A DNA stretch of 64,000 bases from Anaeromicropila herbilytica. GTDB lineage: Bacteria; Bacillota; Clostridia; Lachnospirales; Lachnospiraceae. Of this stretch, positions 1-8,164 are shown one piece after another. The stretch is from assembly GCF_016591975.1 (NCBI RefSeq), contig NZ_AP024169.1, positions 768,001 to 832,000 of the forward strand, given 5' to 3'. Position numbers and translations under genes: made by a program. Positions within the stretch are counted from its first letter, which is position 1, and each line of letters begins with the position of its first letter. The notes under the pieces are model-generated. The model was not told the DNA's origin. It made no database searches and worked only from the letters and a program-made list of their open reading frames with translations.

Positions 1-1052
1 ATCATACTTTAGTGGGGGCAGATGCATCTGATATTTATGCAATTGATAAGCTAATGATACAGGCAGATGGTACTAAGGATAAATCAGTATTAGGAGCAAA
101 TGCTATACTGGCAGTTTCAATTGCGACTGCAAAAGCGGCAGCAGCATCATTAGATATTCCACTTTATCGTTTCCTTGGTGGGCTTAACGCAAATCGACTA
201 CCAGTACCAATGATGAATATTTTAAATGGTGGAGCACATGCAGCCAATACAGTGGATGTTCAAGAATTTATGATCATGCCAGTGGGGGCAAGCACTTTCA
301 AAGAAGGTCTTAGATGGTGTACAGAAGTATTTCATACACTAGCAGCGTTATTAAAATCGAGAGGATTAACTACATCAGTTGGTGATGAAGGAGGATTTGC
401 ACCAGATCTTGCAAGTGATGAAGAAGCCATCGAACTTATTCTAGAAGCTATTACGAAAGCTGGATATGAAGCAGGAAAAGACTTTGTATTAGCCATGGAT
501 GCAGCATCAAGTGAGTGGAAAGGCGAAAGTAAAGGAGAATACATACTTCCTAAAAGTGGTATGAAGTACACATCAGAGCAACTAGTCGCTCATTGGAAGG
601 ATCTTTCAACTAAGTATCCAATATATTCAATTGAAGATGGGCTTGATGAAGAAGACTGGGAAGGCTGGAGGTTTATGACGAAGGAATTGGGTAATAAGGT
701 GCAATTAGTAGGCGATGACTTATTTGTTACTAATACGGAACGTCTAAGGAAAGGAATTGATTTAGAATGTGGTAATTCAATTCTTATCAAATTAAATCAA
801 ATTGGAACCGTATCCGAAACACTAGAAGCAATTAAAATGGCACATAAAGCGGGGTATACTGCAATAGTATCTCATCGTTCAGGTGAAACAGAGGATACAA
901 CCATTTCTGATCTAGCAGTTGCTCTTAATACATGCCAGATTAAGACTGGTGCACCAAGCAGAAGTGAACGTGTAGCAAAATATAATCAATTGTTACGTAT
1001 TGAAGAAGAGCTTGGAGAGAGTAGTGTATATCCAGGAATGGATGCTTTTTAA
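1..1052 (+). CDS. eno: Enolase (phosphopyruvate hydratase), 5' end cut by window edge
   Basis: Converts 2-phosphoglycerate to phosphoenolpyruvate in cytosolic glycolysis. The reading frame is open from base 3, so the GTG at 12 is only an internal codon and roughly the first 80 residues lie outside the window. Visible enolase signatures in order: LGANAILAVS, GGAHAANTVDVQEFMIMP, VGDEGGFAPDL, the Mg-binding region SIEDGLDEEDW and VGDDLFVTN, the catalytic lysine segment LIKLNQIGT, and SHRSGETEDTTISDLAV near the C-terminus. The C-terminus is complete. I see no terminator directly downstream. Identification is firm; only the start is missing. Confidence 0.96.
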   Translation, partial: HTLVGADASDIYAIDKLMIQADGTKDKSVLGANAILAVSIATAKAAAASLDIPLYRFLGGLNANRLPVPMMNILNGGAHAANTVDVQEFMIMPVGASTFKEGLRWCTEVFHTLAALLKSRGLTTSVGDEGGFAPDLASDEEAIELILEAITKAGYEAGKDFVLAMDAASSEWKGESKGEYILPKSGMKYTSEQLVAHWKDLSTKYPIYSIEDGLDEEDWEGWRFMTKELGNKVQLVGDDLFVTNTERLRKGIDLECGNSILIKLNQIGTVSETLEAIKMAHKAGYTAIVSHRSGETEDTTISDLAVALNTCQIKTGAPSRSERVAKYNQLLRIEEELGESSVYPGMDAF

Positions 1053-1191
1053 TAAGATAAAATATTTTTAAGAGATGCAACCTTTTCCGTTCCTGATTAG
1101 TGTTATAGGTGAATGGATAAAAAATGAAATAATTAAACCAGAGAATTGCTAGCTATATATCTAAAATGCTAATTTGGAAAAGGAAAGGTAA

Positions 1192-2034
1192 ATGATTATG
1201 AGAAAAGAAGAAAAAATAAAAAAAGTAGACAAAGTAGGAAAAGTTAAAAAAATAATTGCAGTATCGATGTGTTCTATATGTTGCTTATCATTAGGAAGTA
1301 CAGCGATCCCTGGAAAAGTATATGCAAAAGATTCTAATCTAGTATCTGCAGATGAAAGCAACAGCGTAACTGAAGATAATAATCTAGTAGGTGTTCCAGC
1401 TCAGAAAGTATGGACTTTTAAATCTCTTAAAGCTGGAACATATAAGGTTACATTTTCATATGCAAGGGATTGGGAACAGAACGTAAAAGCTGAAGAAACT
1501 GTAACTTATCAAATAAAGGTTATAAAGAAAATTAAAACTAATAACAGTAAAAAAAATAAACGTAAATCAGCAAATGACATTGTAATATTACAAAAGGATG
1601 CCGTAAATGAAGTGCAAGTTGGACAAAAATTCAGCGTAAAACTTATGGAGAATACATCAACAGGTTATACTTGGAATTATAAGTTAGACAACGATTCTGT
1701 TAAATTAATAGAGGAGTTGAGTGTTGAGACCTTAAATAAAGACACAAAAGCTTCAGTAACAGTAGGAGAAGAATTCAATATTATACTATCCGAAAATGGA
1801 TCTACAGGATATTCATGGGCCTACAAAATAGATCATCAAGGGTTGGAATTAACAAATGAGGATACAATTAATACAAATTCAGATTCTAATATAGTAGGTG
1901 CACCATATGATAAAGTCTGGACATTCAAGGCTAAGAAAGCAGGAGAATATACAATTACATTCTCATATTCTAGACCATGGGAGAAAGAAACACCACCAAT
2001 TAATACGGTAACGTATAACATAGTTGTAAAATAA
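1192..2034 (+). CDS. Exported chagasin-like (inhibitor I42) protein with rearranged half-domains
   Basis: Predicted secreted inhibitor of cysteine proteases. Residues 1-45 are a basic region, a hydrophobic stretch (IIAVSMCSICCLSLG) and a probable signal-peptidase site after VYA. I42 signatures are the NxSTGYxW loop, the GxPxxKVWTF strand and the RxW loop. They occur here in an unusual order: a C-terminal half (67-110, with KVWTF and RDWE), an N-terminal half (139-175, with NTSTGYTW), then a complete domain (189-280, NGSTGYSW, KVWTF, RPWE). A Lys-rich linker lies at 111-126. The start ATG follows a GGAAAGG ribosome site. Family assignment is from the three loop motifs; the target protease is unknown. 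Confidence 0.78.
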   Translation: MIMRKEEKIKKVDKVGKVKKIIAVSMCSICCLSLGSTAIPGKVYAKDSNLVSADESNSVTEDNNLVGVPAQKVWTFKSLKAGTYKVTFSYARDWEQNVKAEETVTYQIKVIKKIKTNNSKKNKRKSANDIVILQKDAVNEVQVGQKFSVKLMENTSTGYTWNYKLDNDSVKLIEELSVETLNKDTKASVTVGEEFNIILSENGSTGYSWAYKIDHQGLELTNEDTINTNSDSNIVGAPYDKVWTFKAKKAGEYTITFSYSRPWEKETPPINTVTYNIVVK

Positions 2035-2103
2035 CCATATTATCATAATGGTTTATTGAAGTAATAAAAACTAAATAAAATGTATCAAATAGAAAATCTA
2101 ATT

Positions 2104-2136
2104 AAACCTAGGCAACTAAGATTGCCTAGGTTTTTT
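2104..2136 (+). terminator. Rho-independent terminator after the chagasin-like gene
   Basis: A perfect 12-bp stem (AAACCTAGGCAA with TTGCCTAGGTTT), 6-nt loop CTAAGA, followed by further T residues. It lies 70 bp past the stop codon. Confidence 0.9.
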
Positions 2137-2175
2137 GAATAATTTAAGGATATTTGACGAAAAAAGAATTAAATA

Positions 2176-2206
2176 TTGACTTAGAGTAGGCTTTAGATGT
2201 TATACT
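2176..2206 (+). promoter_or_regulatory. Candidate sigma-A promoter for the transglutaminase-like gene
   Basis: TTGACT at 2176-2181 and TATACT at 2201-2206 with a 19-bp spacer; using the overlapping GTTATA gives 17 bp. It is followed by an AAAGGAG ribosome site. Confidence 0.5.
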
Positions 2207-2236
2207 AATATCATTACAAAGATAAAGGAGAAAGCC

Positions 2237-3079
2237 ATGAATATAAAATTAAGAAAAAAAGGGATATCCATCATTGCTACTCTAATACTTGTTTCGATAT
2301 TAGGTTGTGGGATTAAGGTTCAAGCAAAAACATATAATACAGAGCAAGAAATTATCAACGAGATTAGAAAAAATTTATTAGCTAGGGATAAACAATTTAC
2401 AATTAATATTAGTGCTGATATGGCGAATAAAATGGGTTCGAATAGCCAGAAGTTAATAAGTAAGGCCATTACAATTGATAAGTCATCAACAGCGAAAGAT
2501 GCAGATTATCTAGCTTATTCATATAAAAATTATAGAATTCAATGGGAAATCATTGGTTCATCTGCTACTTTAACCTATAACATTGATTATTATCTTAATT
2601 CAACACAAGAACAGCAAGTTGACAATAATGTGAAGAGCATATTAAAGAAGTTAAATCTTAGTAATGCAAGCGACTACAAAAAAGTGAAAGCAATTCATGA
2701 CTATATTATTAAATCTGCAATATACGATGAGACATATTCTAGATATACAGCATATGATATTTTTGTTAACAAGACAGCAGTATGTCAGGGATATACCTTA
2801 GCAGCATATCGGTTATTCACTGAGGCAGGACTTAAATCTAAGATTATTACTGGATATGCAAAGGGAGGATCCCACGCATGGAATATTGTAAAAGTAAATG
2901 GAAAGTGGTACAACATTGATTTAACTTGGGACGATCCATTAACATATAATAGAAAGCAGGTCCTAAGATATGATTATTTTTTAAAAAATGATAAAGATTT
3001 TAGTGATCATATTAGGGATACAGAATTTACAACGAAAGATTTTTTAAGTAAATATGCAATTACAAGCAAGAGCTATTAA
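2237..3079 (+). CDS. Exported transglutaminase-like domain protein
   Basis: Secreted or membrane-anchored protein with a transglutaminase/protease-like core. The N-terminus is basic then hydrophobic (ISIIATLILVSILGC). It can be read as a lipoprotein signal with Cys24 or as an ordinary signal cut after VQA (residue 30). The catalytic triad expected for the fold is visible: Cys183 in AVCQGYTLAAYRLF, His213 in GGSHAWNIVKVNGKWYNID, and Asp228. Length (280 aa) suits a stand-alone exported transglutaminase-like protein. The substrate (cell-wall peptide or protein) cannot be read from the sequence. Own promoter and terminator, so probably monocistronic. Confidence 0.82.
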   Translation: MNIKLRKKGISIIATLILVSILGCGIKVQAKTYNTEQEIINEIRKNLLARDKQFTINISADMANKMGSNSQKLISKAITIDKSSTAKDADYLAYSYKNYRIQWEIIGSSATLTYNIDYYLNSTQEQQVDNNVKSILKKLNLSNASDYKKVKAIHDYIIKSAIYDETYSRYTAYDIFVNKTAVCQGYTLAAYRLFTEAGLKSKIITGYAKGGSHAWNIVKVNGKWYNIDLTWDDPLTYNRKQVLRYDYFLKNDKDFSDHIRDTEFTTKDFLSKYAITSKSY

Positions 3080-3096
3080 TATAACGAAAAAGATTG

Positions 3097-3136
3097 GCTT
3101 AGCATTTGGTATTTTCCAGATGCTAAGCTTTTATTT
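3097..3136 (+). terminator. Rho-independent terminator after the transglutaminase-like gene
   Basis: Stem GCTTAGCATTTGG with CCAGATGCTAAGC (one wobble), 6-nt loop, then TTTTATTTT. Confidence 0.9.
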
Positions 3137-3380
3137 TACTCTTTTATTAGAACGTATATAATGTTCTAATTCTGGAAAGATAGTCTTAAATCTGATAAAA
3201 CAAACATAAAACATATAAAACAATCATATAAAAATATTATAATAATATAATAAAAAGATGTAAACATAGAAGAATATTCAAATTTAAGGATGGAAAGTAC
3301 TTTATAATGTACGATTTGCATAAAAAAGTATTGAAATTAAGTACAAACATTACAAAAAAATAAATATATATGAAAAATAC

Positions 3381-3449
3381 TTGTGCAAAATTATGATTCA
3401 TGATATTATATGTTCATAAGCAAGTAACAATCATTTAAACAATCGTAAA
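3381..3449 (+). promoter_or_regulatory. Promoter and direct-repeat operator candidate for the ula operon
   Basis: TTGTGC (3381-3386), a 17-bp spacer and TATTAT (3404-3409) form a good promoter. Just downstream are tandem 12-mers AACAATCATTTA (3426-3437) and AACAATCGTAAA (3438-3449). A related AACAATCATATA lies at about 3219. Such repeats at the start of transcription could bind the DeoR-type regulator encoded at 7347; that link is inference. The rest of the 3137-3471 gap is very AT-rich with nothing else recognised. Confidence 0.5.
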
Positions 3450-3471
3450 ACGAACATAAAGGAGAGAAGAT

Positions 3472-4575
3472 ATGAGCAAAGTGAACGAAATTACAAGAGA
3501 AAGTTGGATCATGAGTACTTTCCCAGAATGGGGAACTTGGTTAAACGAAGAGATTGAAAATGAAGTAGTAGAGCCAGGAAATGTAGCAATGTGGTGGTTA
3601 GGATGTACTGGACTCTGGGTAAAGACACCTCAAGATTGCAATATTACAATTGATCTCTGGTGTGGTAATGGAAAGCGTACACATGGTAACGGGAAAATGG
3701 CTGTCGGACATCAGATGGCTAATATGTGTGGAGCAAGAACAATGCAACCAAATTTAAGAGCAGTTCCATTTGTTATTGATCCATTTGGAATTAAAAAAGT
3801 AGATGCGGTATTAGCTACTCATTATCATCAAGATCATATGAGCGTAGAATATGCAGCACATGTAATTCAAAGTGATATGAAGACAACAGATGAGAATGGA
3901 AAGGAAATTCCAGTTCCATTTATTGGACCAAAGAAATCGGTTGAGTTATGGCAAAAGTGGGGGGTACCAGCAGAACGTTGTATTACTGTAAAACCAGGTG
4001 ATGTTATTAAAATGAAGGACATTGAAATAGTTGCATTAGATTCCTTTGACCGTACTTGTTTAGTAACAACAGATAAAACTGGAGAAGACAGAGAAGAACT
4101 TACAGGTGTATGCCCAACAGATATGGATGACAAAGCGGTTAACTACTTAATTAAAACTCCAGGAGGTAATATATACCATAGTGGTGATTCACATTATTCA
4201 ATTTATTTTGCAAAACATGGGAAAGACTATGACGTAGATGTTGCATTTGGTTCATATGGAGAGAATCCAATTGGTATGGCAGATAAGATGACATCAATTG
4301 ATATTCTAAGAATGGCTGAGTCATTACAGTGTAAAGTAGTAATTCCAATTCACTATGATGTATGGTCCAATTTTATGGCGGACGTAAACGAGATTAAAGT
4401 TTTATATGATATGAAGAAAGATCGTCTTGATTATAAATTCCATCCATTCTTCTGGGAAGTTGGAGGAAAGTATACGTATCCAGCAGATAAAGATAAAAAA
4501 GCATATCATCACAGAAGAGGATTTGAAGATTGTTTTGAAGCACCACAGAATATACCATTCCGTTCTTTACTATAA
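3472..4575 (+). CDS. ulaG: L-ascorbate-6-phosphate lactonase
   Basis: Metallo-beta-lactamase-fold hydrolase that opens L-ascorbate-6-phosphate to 3-keto-L-gulonate-6-phosphate in the cytosol. The N-terminus (ITRESWIMSTFPEWGTWLNEEI) and the WWLGCTG segment are close to what I remember of E. coli UlaG. The metal motif HxHxDH is present as THYHQDH at residues 117-122. Further His/Asp ligands lie in YHSGDSHYS and PIHYDVW. The 367-aa length is normal. It heads an operon with three PTS genes, 27-37 bp apart, each with its own AGGAG-type ribosome site. That order (lactonase, IIA, IIC, IIB) supports an ascorbate-type substrate, although the transported sugar is not proven by sequence. Confidence 0.92.
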   Translation: MSKVNEITRESWIMSTFPEWGTWLNEEIENEVVEPGNVAMWWLGCTGLWVKTPQDCNITIDLWCGNGKRTHGNGKMAVGHQMANMCGARTMQPNLRAVPFVIDPFGIKKVDAVLATHYHQDHMSVEYAAHVIQSDMKTTDENGKEIPVPFIGPKKSVELWQKWGVPAERCITVKPGDVIKMKDIEIVALDSFDRTCLVTTDKTGEDREELTGVCPTDMDDKAVNYLIKTPGGNIYHSGDSHYSIYFAKHGKDYDVDVAFGSYGENPIGMADKMTSIDILRMAESLQCKVVIPIHYDVWSNFMADVNEIKVLYDMKKDRLDYKFHPFFWEVGGKYTYPADKDKKAYHHRRGFEDCFEAPQNIPFRSLL

Positions 4576-4602
4576 TAAAAAATATTAGATTGGGGGAAAG
4601 AC

Positions 4603-5061
4603 ATGCTAAAAAAATTTGTAGATAATAAGCATTATAAGTTTGCAGAGGAAGCGAAAGATTGGAAAGATGCTATTCGCATGAGCTGTGAACCATTAGAAGC
4701 AGATGGAACTGTTGAAGCGAATTACAAAGAAGATATTATAGCTTGTGTTGAAAAATACGGTCCATATATCGTAATAATGCCAGATGTAGCAATGCCACAT
4801 TCCCAGGAGGGTGCGGTTGGAGTTAATAAAACAGCAATCAGTTTTATGAAACTAAATAAAGCAGTGAGCTTTGATCCAGAGGATAAAGAAAAGGATGCAA
4901 GACTATTCTTTACACTAGCGTCTTGTAATCCAGACCAACATTTAGAAAACATGGCAAAGCTATCTGAGATGCTAATGAATGATGAACTAATTGCTGATCT
5001 ACTAGAAGCAAATAATGAGATGGATTTACTTGCAATTTACAATAAATATAATAACGAGTAG
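4603..5061 (+). CDS. ulaC: PTS ascorbate-type EIIA component
   Basis: Soluble phosphocarrier of the mannitol/fructose EIIA fold that passes phosphate from HPr to EIIB. The phospho-histidine is His66 in the PDVAMPHSQEG motif. The length of 152 aa matches UlaC. Other family-like segments are VEKYGPYIVI just before the motif and a C-terminal helix region NMAKLSEMLMNDELIADLLEA. It lies between ulaG and the IIC permease. Confidence 0.88.
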   Translation: MLKKFVDNKHYKFAEEAKDWKDAIRMSCEPLEADGTVEANYKEDIIACVEKYGPYIVIMPDVAMPHSQEGAVGVNKTAISFMKLNKAVSFDPEDKEKDARLFFTLASCNPDQHLENMAKLSEMLMNDELIADLLEANNEMDLLAIYNKYNNE

Positions 5062-5082
5062 AAGACAAGGGAGGAAAAAATT

Positions 5083-6567
5083 ATGGATATCTTGATGACG
5101 ATATGGAATTATTTTGCTACAAATGTTCTTCAACAACCAGCTTTTATGATAGGTCTAATAGTTATAATCGGGTATATATTACTTGGAAAGCCTTGGTACG
5201 ACGTATTAGCAGGAGCAATCAAAGCAATCGTAGGTTATTTAATATTAACGGTTGGTTCATCAGGTCTTGTAACTAATTTCCGTCCTGTATTAGTTGGTTT
5301 AAAAGATCGATTTAATATGGACGCGATGGTTATTGACCCCTACTTTGGACAAAATGCAGTTACAGCCGGAGTAGAAGAGGTATTTGGTAAAGGTTTTGGA
5401 CAAGCCATGATTCTATTACTAATTGCATTTATTGTAAACATTTTATTAGTTCGTTTTAGTAAAGTTACAAAATTACGTGCATTATTTACAACTGGTCACG
5501 TTCAAGTGCAACAAGCAGCTACTGCATATTGGTTAATTATGTTTGCTTGCCCATTCTTATTAAAGAGTAATCTACAATTACTAATTGTAATGGCATTGGT
5601 ATTAGGTATGTACTGGGCAGTTGGTTCAAATTTAACAATTAAACCATGTCAAGAGATTACAGATGGTGCTGGATTCTGTATGGCGCATCAACAGATGTTT
5701 GGTATTGCTATTAACTATTGGTTAGCTGAAAAATTATTTGGTAAAAAGAAAAATGGTAAAGAAGTAAAAAAATTAGAAGATGTTGAATTGCCAGGATTTA
5801 TGTCTATCTTCAATGAAAACATGGTATGTACTTCAATCCTAATGCTTATCTTCTTTGGAGCTATTCTAACAATCTTAGGAAAAGATTACTTAATAGCACA
5901 AAAATTCATGTTAGAAACAGATAGTATGGTGTTCTATGTTATTAAAACATGTTTATACTTCTCAGTATATTTAGCAATTTTACAATTAGGTGTTCGTACA
6001 TTCGTAACAGAATTAACACAATCTTTCCAAGGTATTGCAAATAAATTATTACCTGGATCTATTCCTGGAGTTGACTGTGCTGTAATTTATGGATTTGGTG
6101 CTGCAAATGCTGTTCCATTAGGATTCTTAGCAGGTTTTGCTGGTCAAATTATCGCAATTGCACTATTAATCGCACTTAAGAGTCCAGTGCTTGTAATCTG
6201 TGGATTCGTTCCAGTATTCTTTGATAATGCTACAATTGCTGTATTTGCAAATGAAAAAGGTGGAGTAAAAGCAGCATTGATTCTTCCATTTTTCTCAGGC
6301 TTATGCCAAGTATTTGGATCTGCTATTATCGCAGGTTGGGTAGGAATGGCAGCTTACGGTGGATATCTAGGAATGTGGGATTGGGCAGTAGTATGGCCAG
6401 TTATGACTGGAGTAATGAAGTATTTAAGCTATGGTGGTATCGCTCTTATTGTCATTGTATTAGCAATTATTCCACAGTTACAATATCGTAAAGACAAAGA
6501 AGGATATTTCTTAATTACAGAAGATTATGAAGCTTATAAGGAAAAGAAAGCAGGGAAGGTAGCTTAA
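5083..6567 (+). CDS. ulaA: PTS ascorbate-type EIIC permease
   Basis: Integral membrane permease of the UlaA/SgaT family, 494 aa, with about ten or more hydrophobic segments along its length. It carries the substrate across the membrane while it is phosphorylated by EIIB. UlaA-like stretches include YWLIMFACPFLLKSN, SLQLG-type helices around LAILQLGVRTFVTEL, and the GSIPGVDCAVIYGFGAANAVPLGFL region. It is translated from a GGGAGG ribosome site 21 bp after ulaC. Together with IIA and IIB it makes a complete separate-subunit PTS. Confidence 0.92.
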   Translation: MDILMTIWNYFATNVLQQPAFMIGLIVIIGYILLGKPWYDVLAGAIKAIVGYLILTVGSSGLVTNFRPVLVGLKDRFNMDAMVIDPYFGQNAVTAGVEEVFGKGFGQAMILLLIAFIVNILLVRFSKVTKLRALFTTGHVQVQQAATAYWLIMFACPFLLKSNLQLLIVMALVLGMYWAVGSNLTIKPCQEITDGAGFCMAHQQMFGIAINYWLAEKLFGKKKNGKEVKKLEDVELPGFMSIFNENMVCTSILMLIFFGAILTILGKDYLIAQKFMLETDSMVFYVIKTCLYFSVYLAILQLGVRTFVTELTQSFQGIANKLLPGSIPGVDCAVIYGFGAANAVPLGFLAGFAGQIIAIALLIALKSPVLVICGFVPVFFDNATIAVFANEKGGVKAALILPFFSGLCQVFGSAIIAGWVGMAAYGGYLGMWDWAVVWPVMTGVMKYLSYGGIALIVIVLAIIPQLQYRKDKEGYFLITEDYEAYKEKKAGKVA

Positions 6568-6604
6568 TAGAAACTGATAGACTATTAGAATAGGAGAATG
6601 GAAT

Positions 6605-6910
6605 ATGAGTAAAGAGAATTTAACTTTTTTAGTATGTTGTGCAAATGGTGCTGGTTCAAGTCTTATGATGAAAATGACAATGGAGAAAGTTCTAAAAAAA
6701 GTTGGTCTTACTCCTTCAAAGATTCATCACTGTGCAATATCCGAAGGTAAAAGTGCAGCTTCTCAATATGATGTAGTATTTTGCGCACAAAATTTTCTAA
6801 GTAGTTTTAAAGATGCAGAGGCAAAAGGAACAAAAGTAATTGGCTTAAGAAATATTATGTCACCTCAAGAAATTGAAGAAAAAATGAAGGAACATGGTTT
6901 GATTCAATAA
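6605..6910 (+). CDS. ulaB: PTS ascorbate-type EIIB component
   Basis: Small soluble EIIB (101 aa) that accepts phosphate on a cysteine and hands it to the sugar. The loop LVCCANGAGSS carries the phospho-cysteine; alignment to the CxNGxGSS pattern puts it at Cys12. The C-terminal IGLRNIMSPQEIEEKM resembles the V(V/I)GVRN segment of UlaB. It is the last gene of the first ula transcription unit and is followed by a strong hairpin. Confidence 0.9.
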   Translation: MSKENLTFLVCCANGAGSSLMMKMTMEKVLKKVGLTPSKIHHCAISEGKSAASQYDVVFCAQNFLSSFKDAEAKGTKVIGLRNIMSPQEIEEKMKEHGLIQ

Positions 6911-6937
6911 TTGTAACTTATATAGTAATTAAATTAG

Positions 6938-6965
6938 GGGATTCTCATTGGCTAGTGAGAATCCC
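6938..6965 (+). terminator. Strong hairpin after ulaB without a U-tract
   Basis: Perfect 10-bp stem GGGATTCTCA / TGAGAATCCC with an 8-nt loop. It is followed by TAAACTCTC and not by a T-run. It could cap the 3' end of the ulaGCAB transcript or act as a weak terminator. Confidence 0.5.
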
Positions 6966-7095
6966 TAAACTCTCAATCCTTTGTACTATGTTACACTCCC
7001 CATATACTTAATAATAGATTATCCATAACCAATCAGTTATTTTAAGATATTCTCGAGGATTTCTGGCTGTTATTAAATTTAAAAATAACAGTGAT

Positions 7096-7164
7096 TGAAT
7101 AGTCATTGAACAGTCATAATATCCTAAAAATAGGAATGACTTAAATCTAAGATACTGCTATAAT
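7096..7164 (+). promoter_or_regulatory. Promoter of the deoR-ulaE operon with tandem 11-mers upstream
   Basis: Tandem repeats TGAATAGTCAT (7096-7106) and TGAACAGTCAT (7107-7117), one helical turn each, precede a promoter with ATGACT (7136-7141), a 17-bp spacer and a perfect TATAAT (7159-7164). The start of transcription should fall near 7171, immediately before the MITE at 7177. A small CTGTTATT/AATAACAG hairpin lies at about 7068-7091. The repeats are operator candidates. Confidence 0.6.
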
Positions 7165-7168
7165 GTAA

Positions 7169-7329
7169 TAAAATATGTAACTGTTCAGAGCCAAGCAAAT
7201 TTATATAAAAACATGCGTTGAATGCTTGCATTCATAAGAAGGTTTTTATATAAAATTATTTGGCGGATACGCCACACTGAGGAAATGCGTAGCATTTTCG
7301 AAGTTGGCTCTGAACAGTTACTAAAATAT
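7169..7329. mobile_element. 145-bp MITE (7177-7321) with 18-bp terminal inverted repeats and 8-bp target duplication
   Basis: The element runs from GTAACTGTTCAGAGCCAA (7177-7194) to its exact reverse complement (7304-7321). The 8-bp direct repeat TAAAATAT flanks it on both sides (7169-7176 and 7322-7329). It carries no gene. Ends beginning GTAA together with an 8-bp target duplication are the hallmarks of the IS66 family, so it is probably a non-autonomous element moved by an IS66-type transposase; no such transposase is in this window. It sits between the deoR promoter and its ribosome site, so the mRNA leader would contain the whole foldback. Confidence 0.88.
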
Positions 7330-7346
7330 AAGGATAGGGTAAGTCT

Positions 7347-8117
7347 ATGAAAAGAGAACAAAAATGTGTAGATGATAGAAGAAATCAAATATTAGACATT
7401 ATAAATAATAATGCTGAGATTAAAGTAAATGAGTTAGCGAAGATGCTTAATGTATCATTGATTACAATTAGAAGGGACCTTCAATATCTTGATGATAAGA
7501 AGCTTCTAGTACGAACTCATGGGGGAGCCGTAATGGCAGAAACTGAAGCAATTGAAGAAGATGAATTAAGTCTTTATCGAAGATTAATCGCCCAGTTCGC
7601 AGCTACATTGGTAGAGGATGAAGACACTTTGTTTATTAACACAAGCCGTAATGCATTGCAGATGTTAAAATACGTGAAAAGTAGTAACGTTACTGCAATA
7701 ACAAATAACGGAAAAGTGATGAACCATGATTATGAAGCAAGTCTTAATGTAATCTTAACAGGAGGAGAATTAAGGTATCCGAAATACGCGATGGTAGGAG
7801 ATTATGCAATTCGTAGTCTTCAGACCGTATTTGCAAAGAAAGCATTTGTTGGGTGTTCTGGTATCACTCCAGATGCAGGAATGATGACTGAGATTGCGAA
7901 TGAGGTAAGCATCAATGAGATTATGGTTAATCATACAACAACAGAAGTATATGTGTTAGCGGATCATACCAAGATTGGTAAACGGAGTGGATTCACTAGT
8001 TGTGCTCTTGATAAGATTGATTATCTTATTACTGATGAAAAGGCACCAGAAGAAGTACTTAATATAATAAGGAATAAAGGTGTAAAGGTTTATCAAGTGC
8101 ATAAAGAAGAGTTTTAG
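7347..8117 (+). CDS. DeoR-family sugar-phosphate-responsive regulator (UlaR-like)
   Basis: Transcriptional regulator, 256 aa. An N-terminal helix-turn-helix is visible at residues about 24-58 (KVNELAKMLNVSLITIRRDLQYLDDKKLLVRTHGGAV). A C-terminal DeoR sensor domain follows, with the usual phosphate-binding segments NNGKVMNH, LTGGELR and FVGCSGI, and near the end YVLADHTKIGKRSGF. It begins the second half of the ascorbate gene cluster and by position probably controls both halves. Its promoter is separated from the coding region by the MITE. A GGATAGGG ribosome site precedes the ATG. Confidence 0.85.
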   Translation: MKREQKCVDDRRNQILDIINNNAEIKVNELAKMLNVSLITIRRDLQYLDDKKLLVRTHGGAVMAETEAIEEDELSLYRRLIAQFAATLVEDEDTLFINTSRNALQMLKYVKSSNVTAITNNGKVMNHDYEASLNVILTGGELRYPKYAMVGDYAIRSLQTVFAKKAFVGCSGITPDAGMMTEIANEVSINEIMVNHTTTEVYVLADHTKIGKRSGFTSCALDKIDYLITDEKAPEEVLNIIRNKGVKVYQVHKEEF

Positions 8118-8164
8118 TAAATTACTATATTAACATAGCTGTCTTACATTGTATGGAGGCATAT

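Noticed and set aside
7185..7388. Minus-strand open frame over the MITE
   Set aside because: It runs across the inverted ends of the element and into the deoR gene, without a ribosome site or any recognisable protein pattern.
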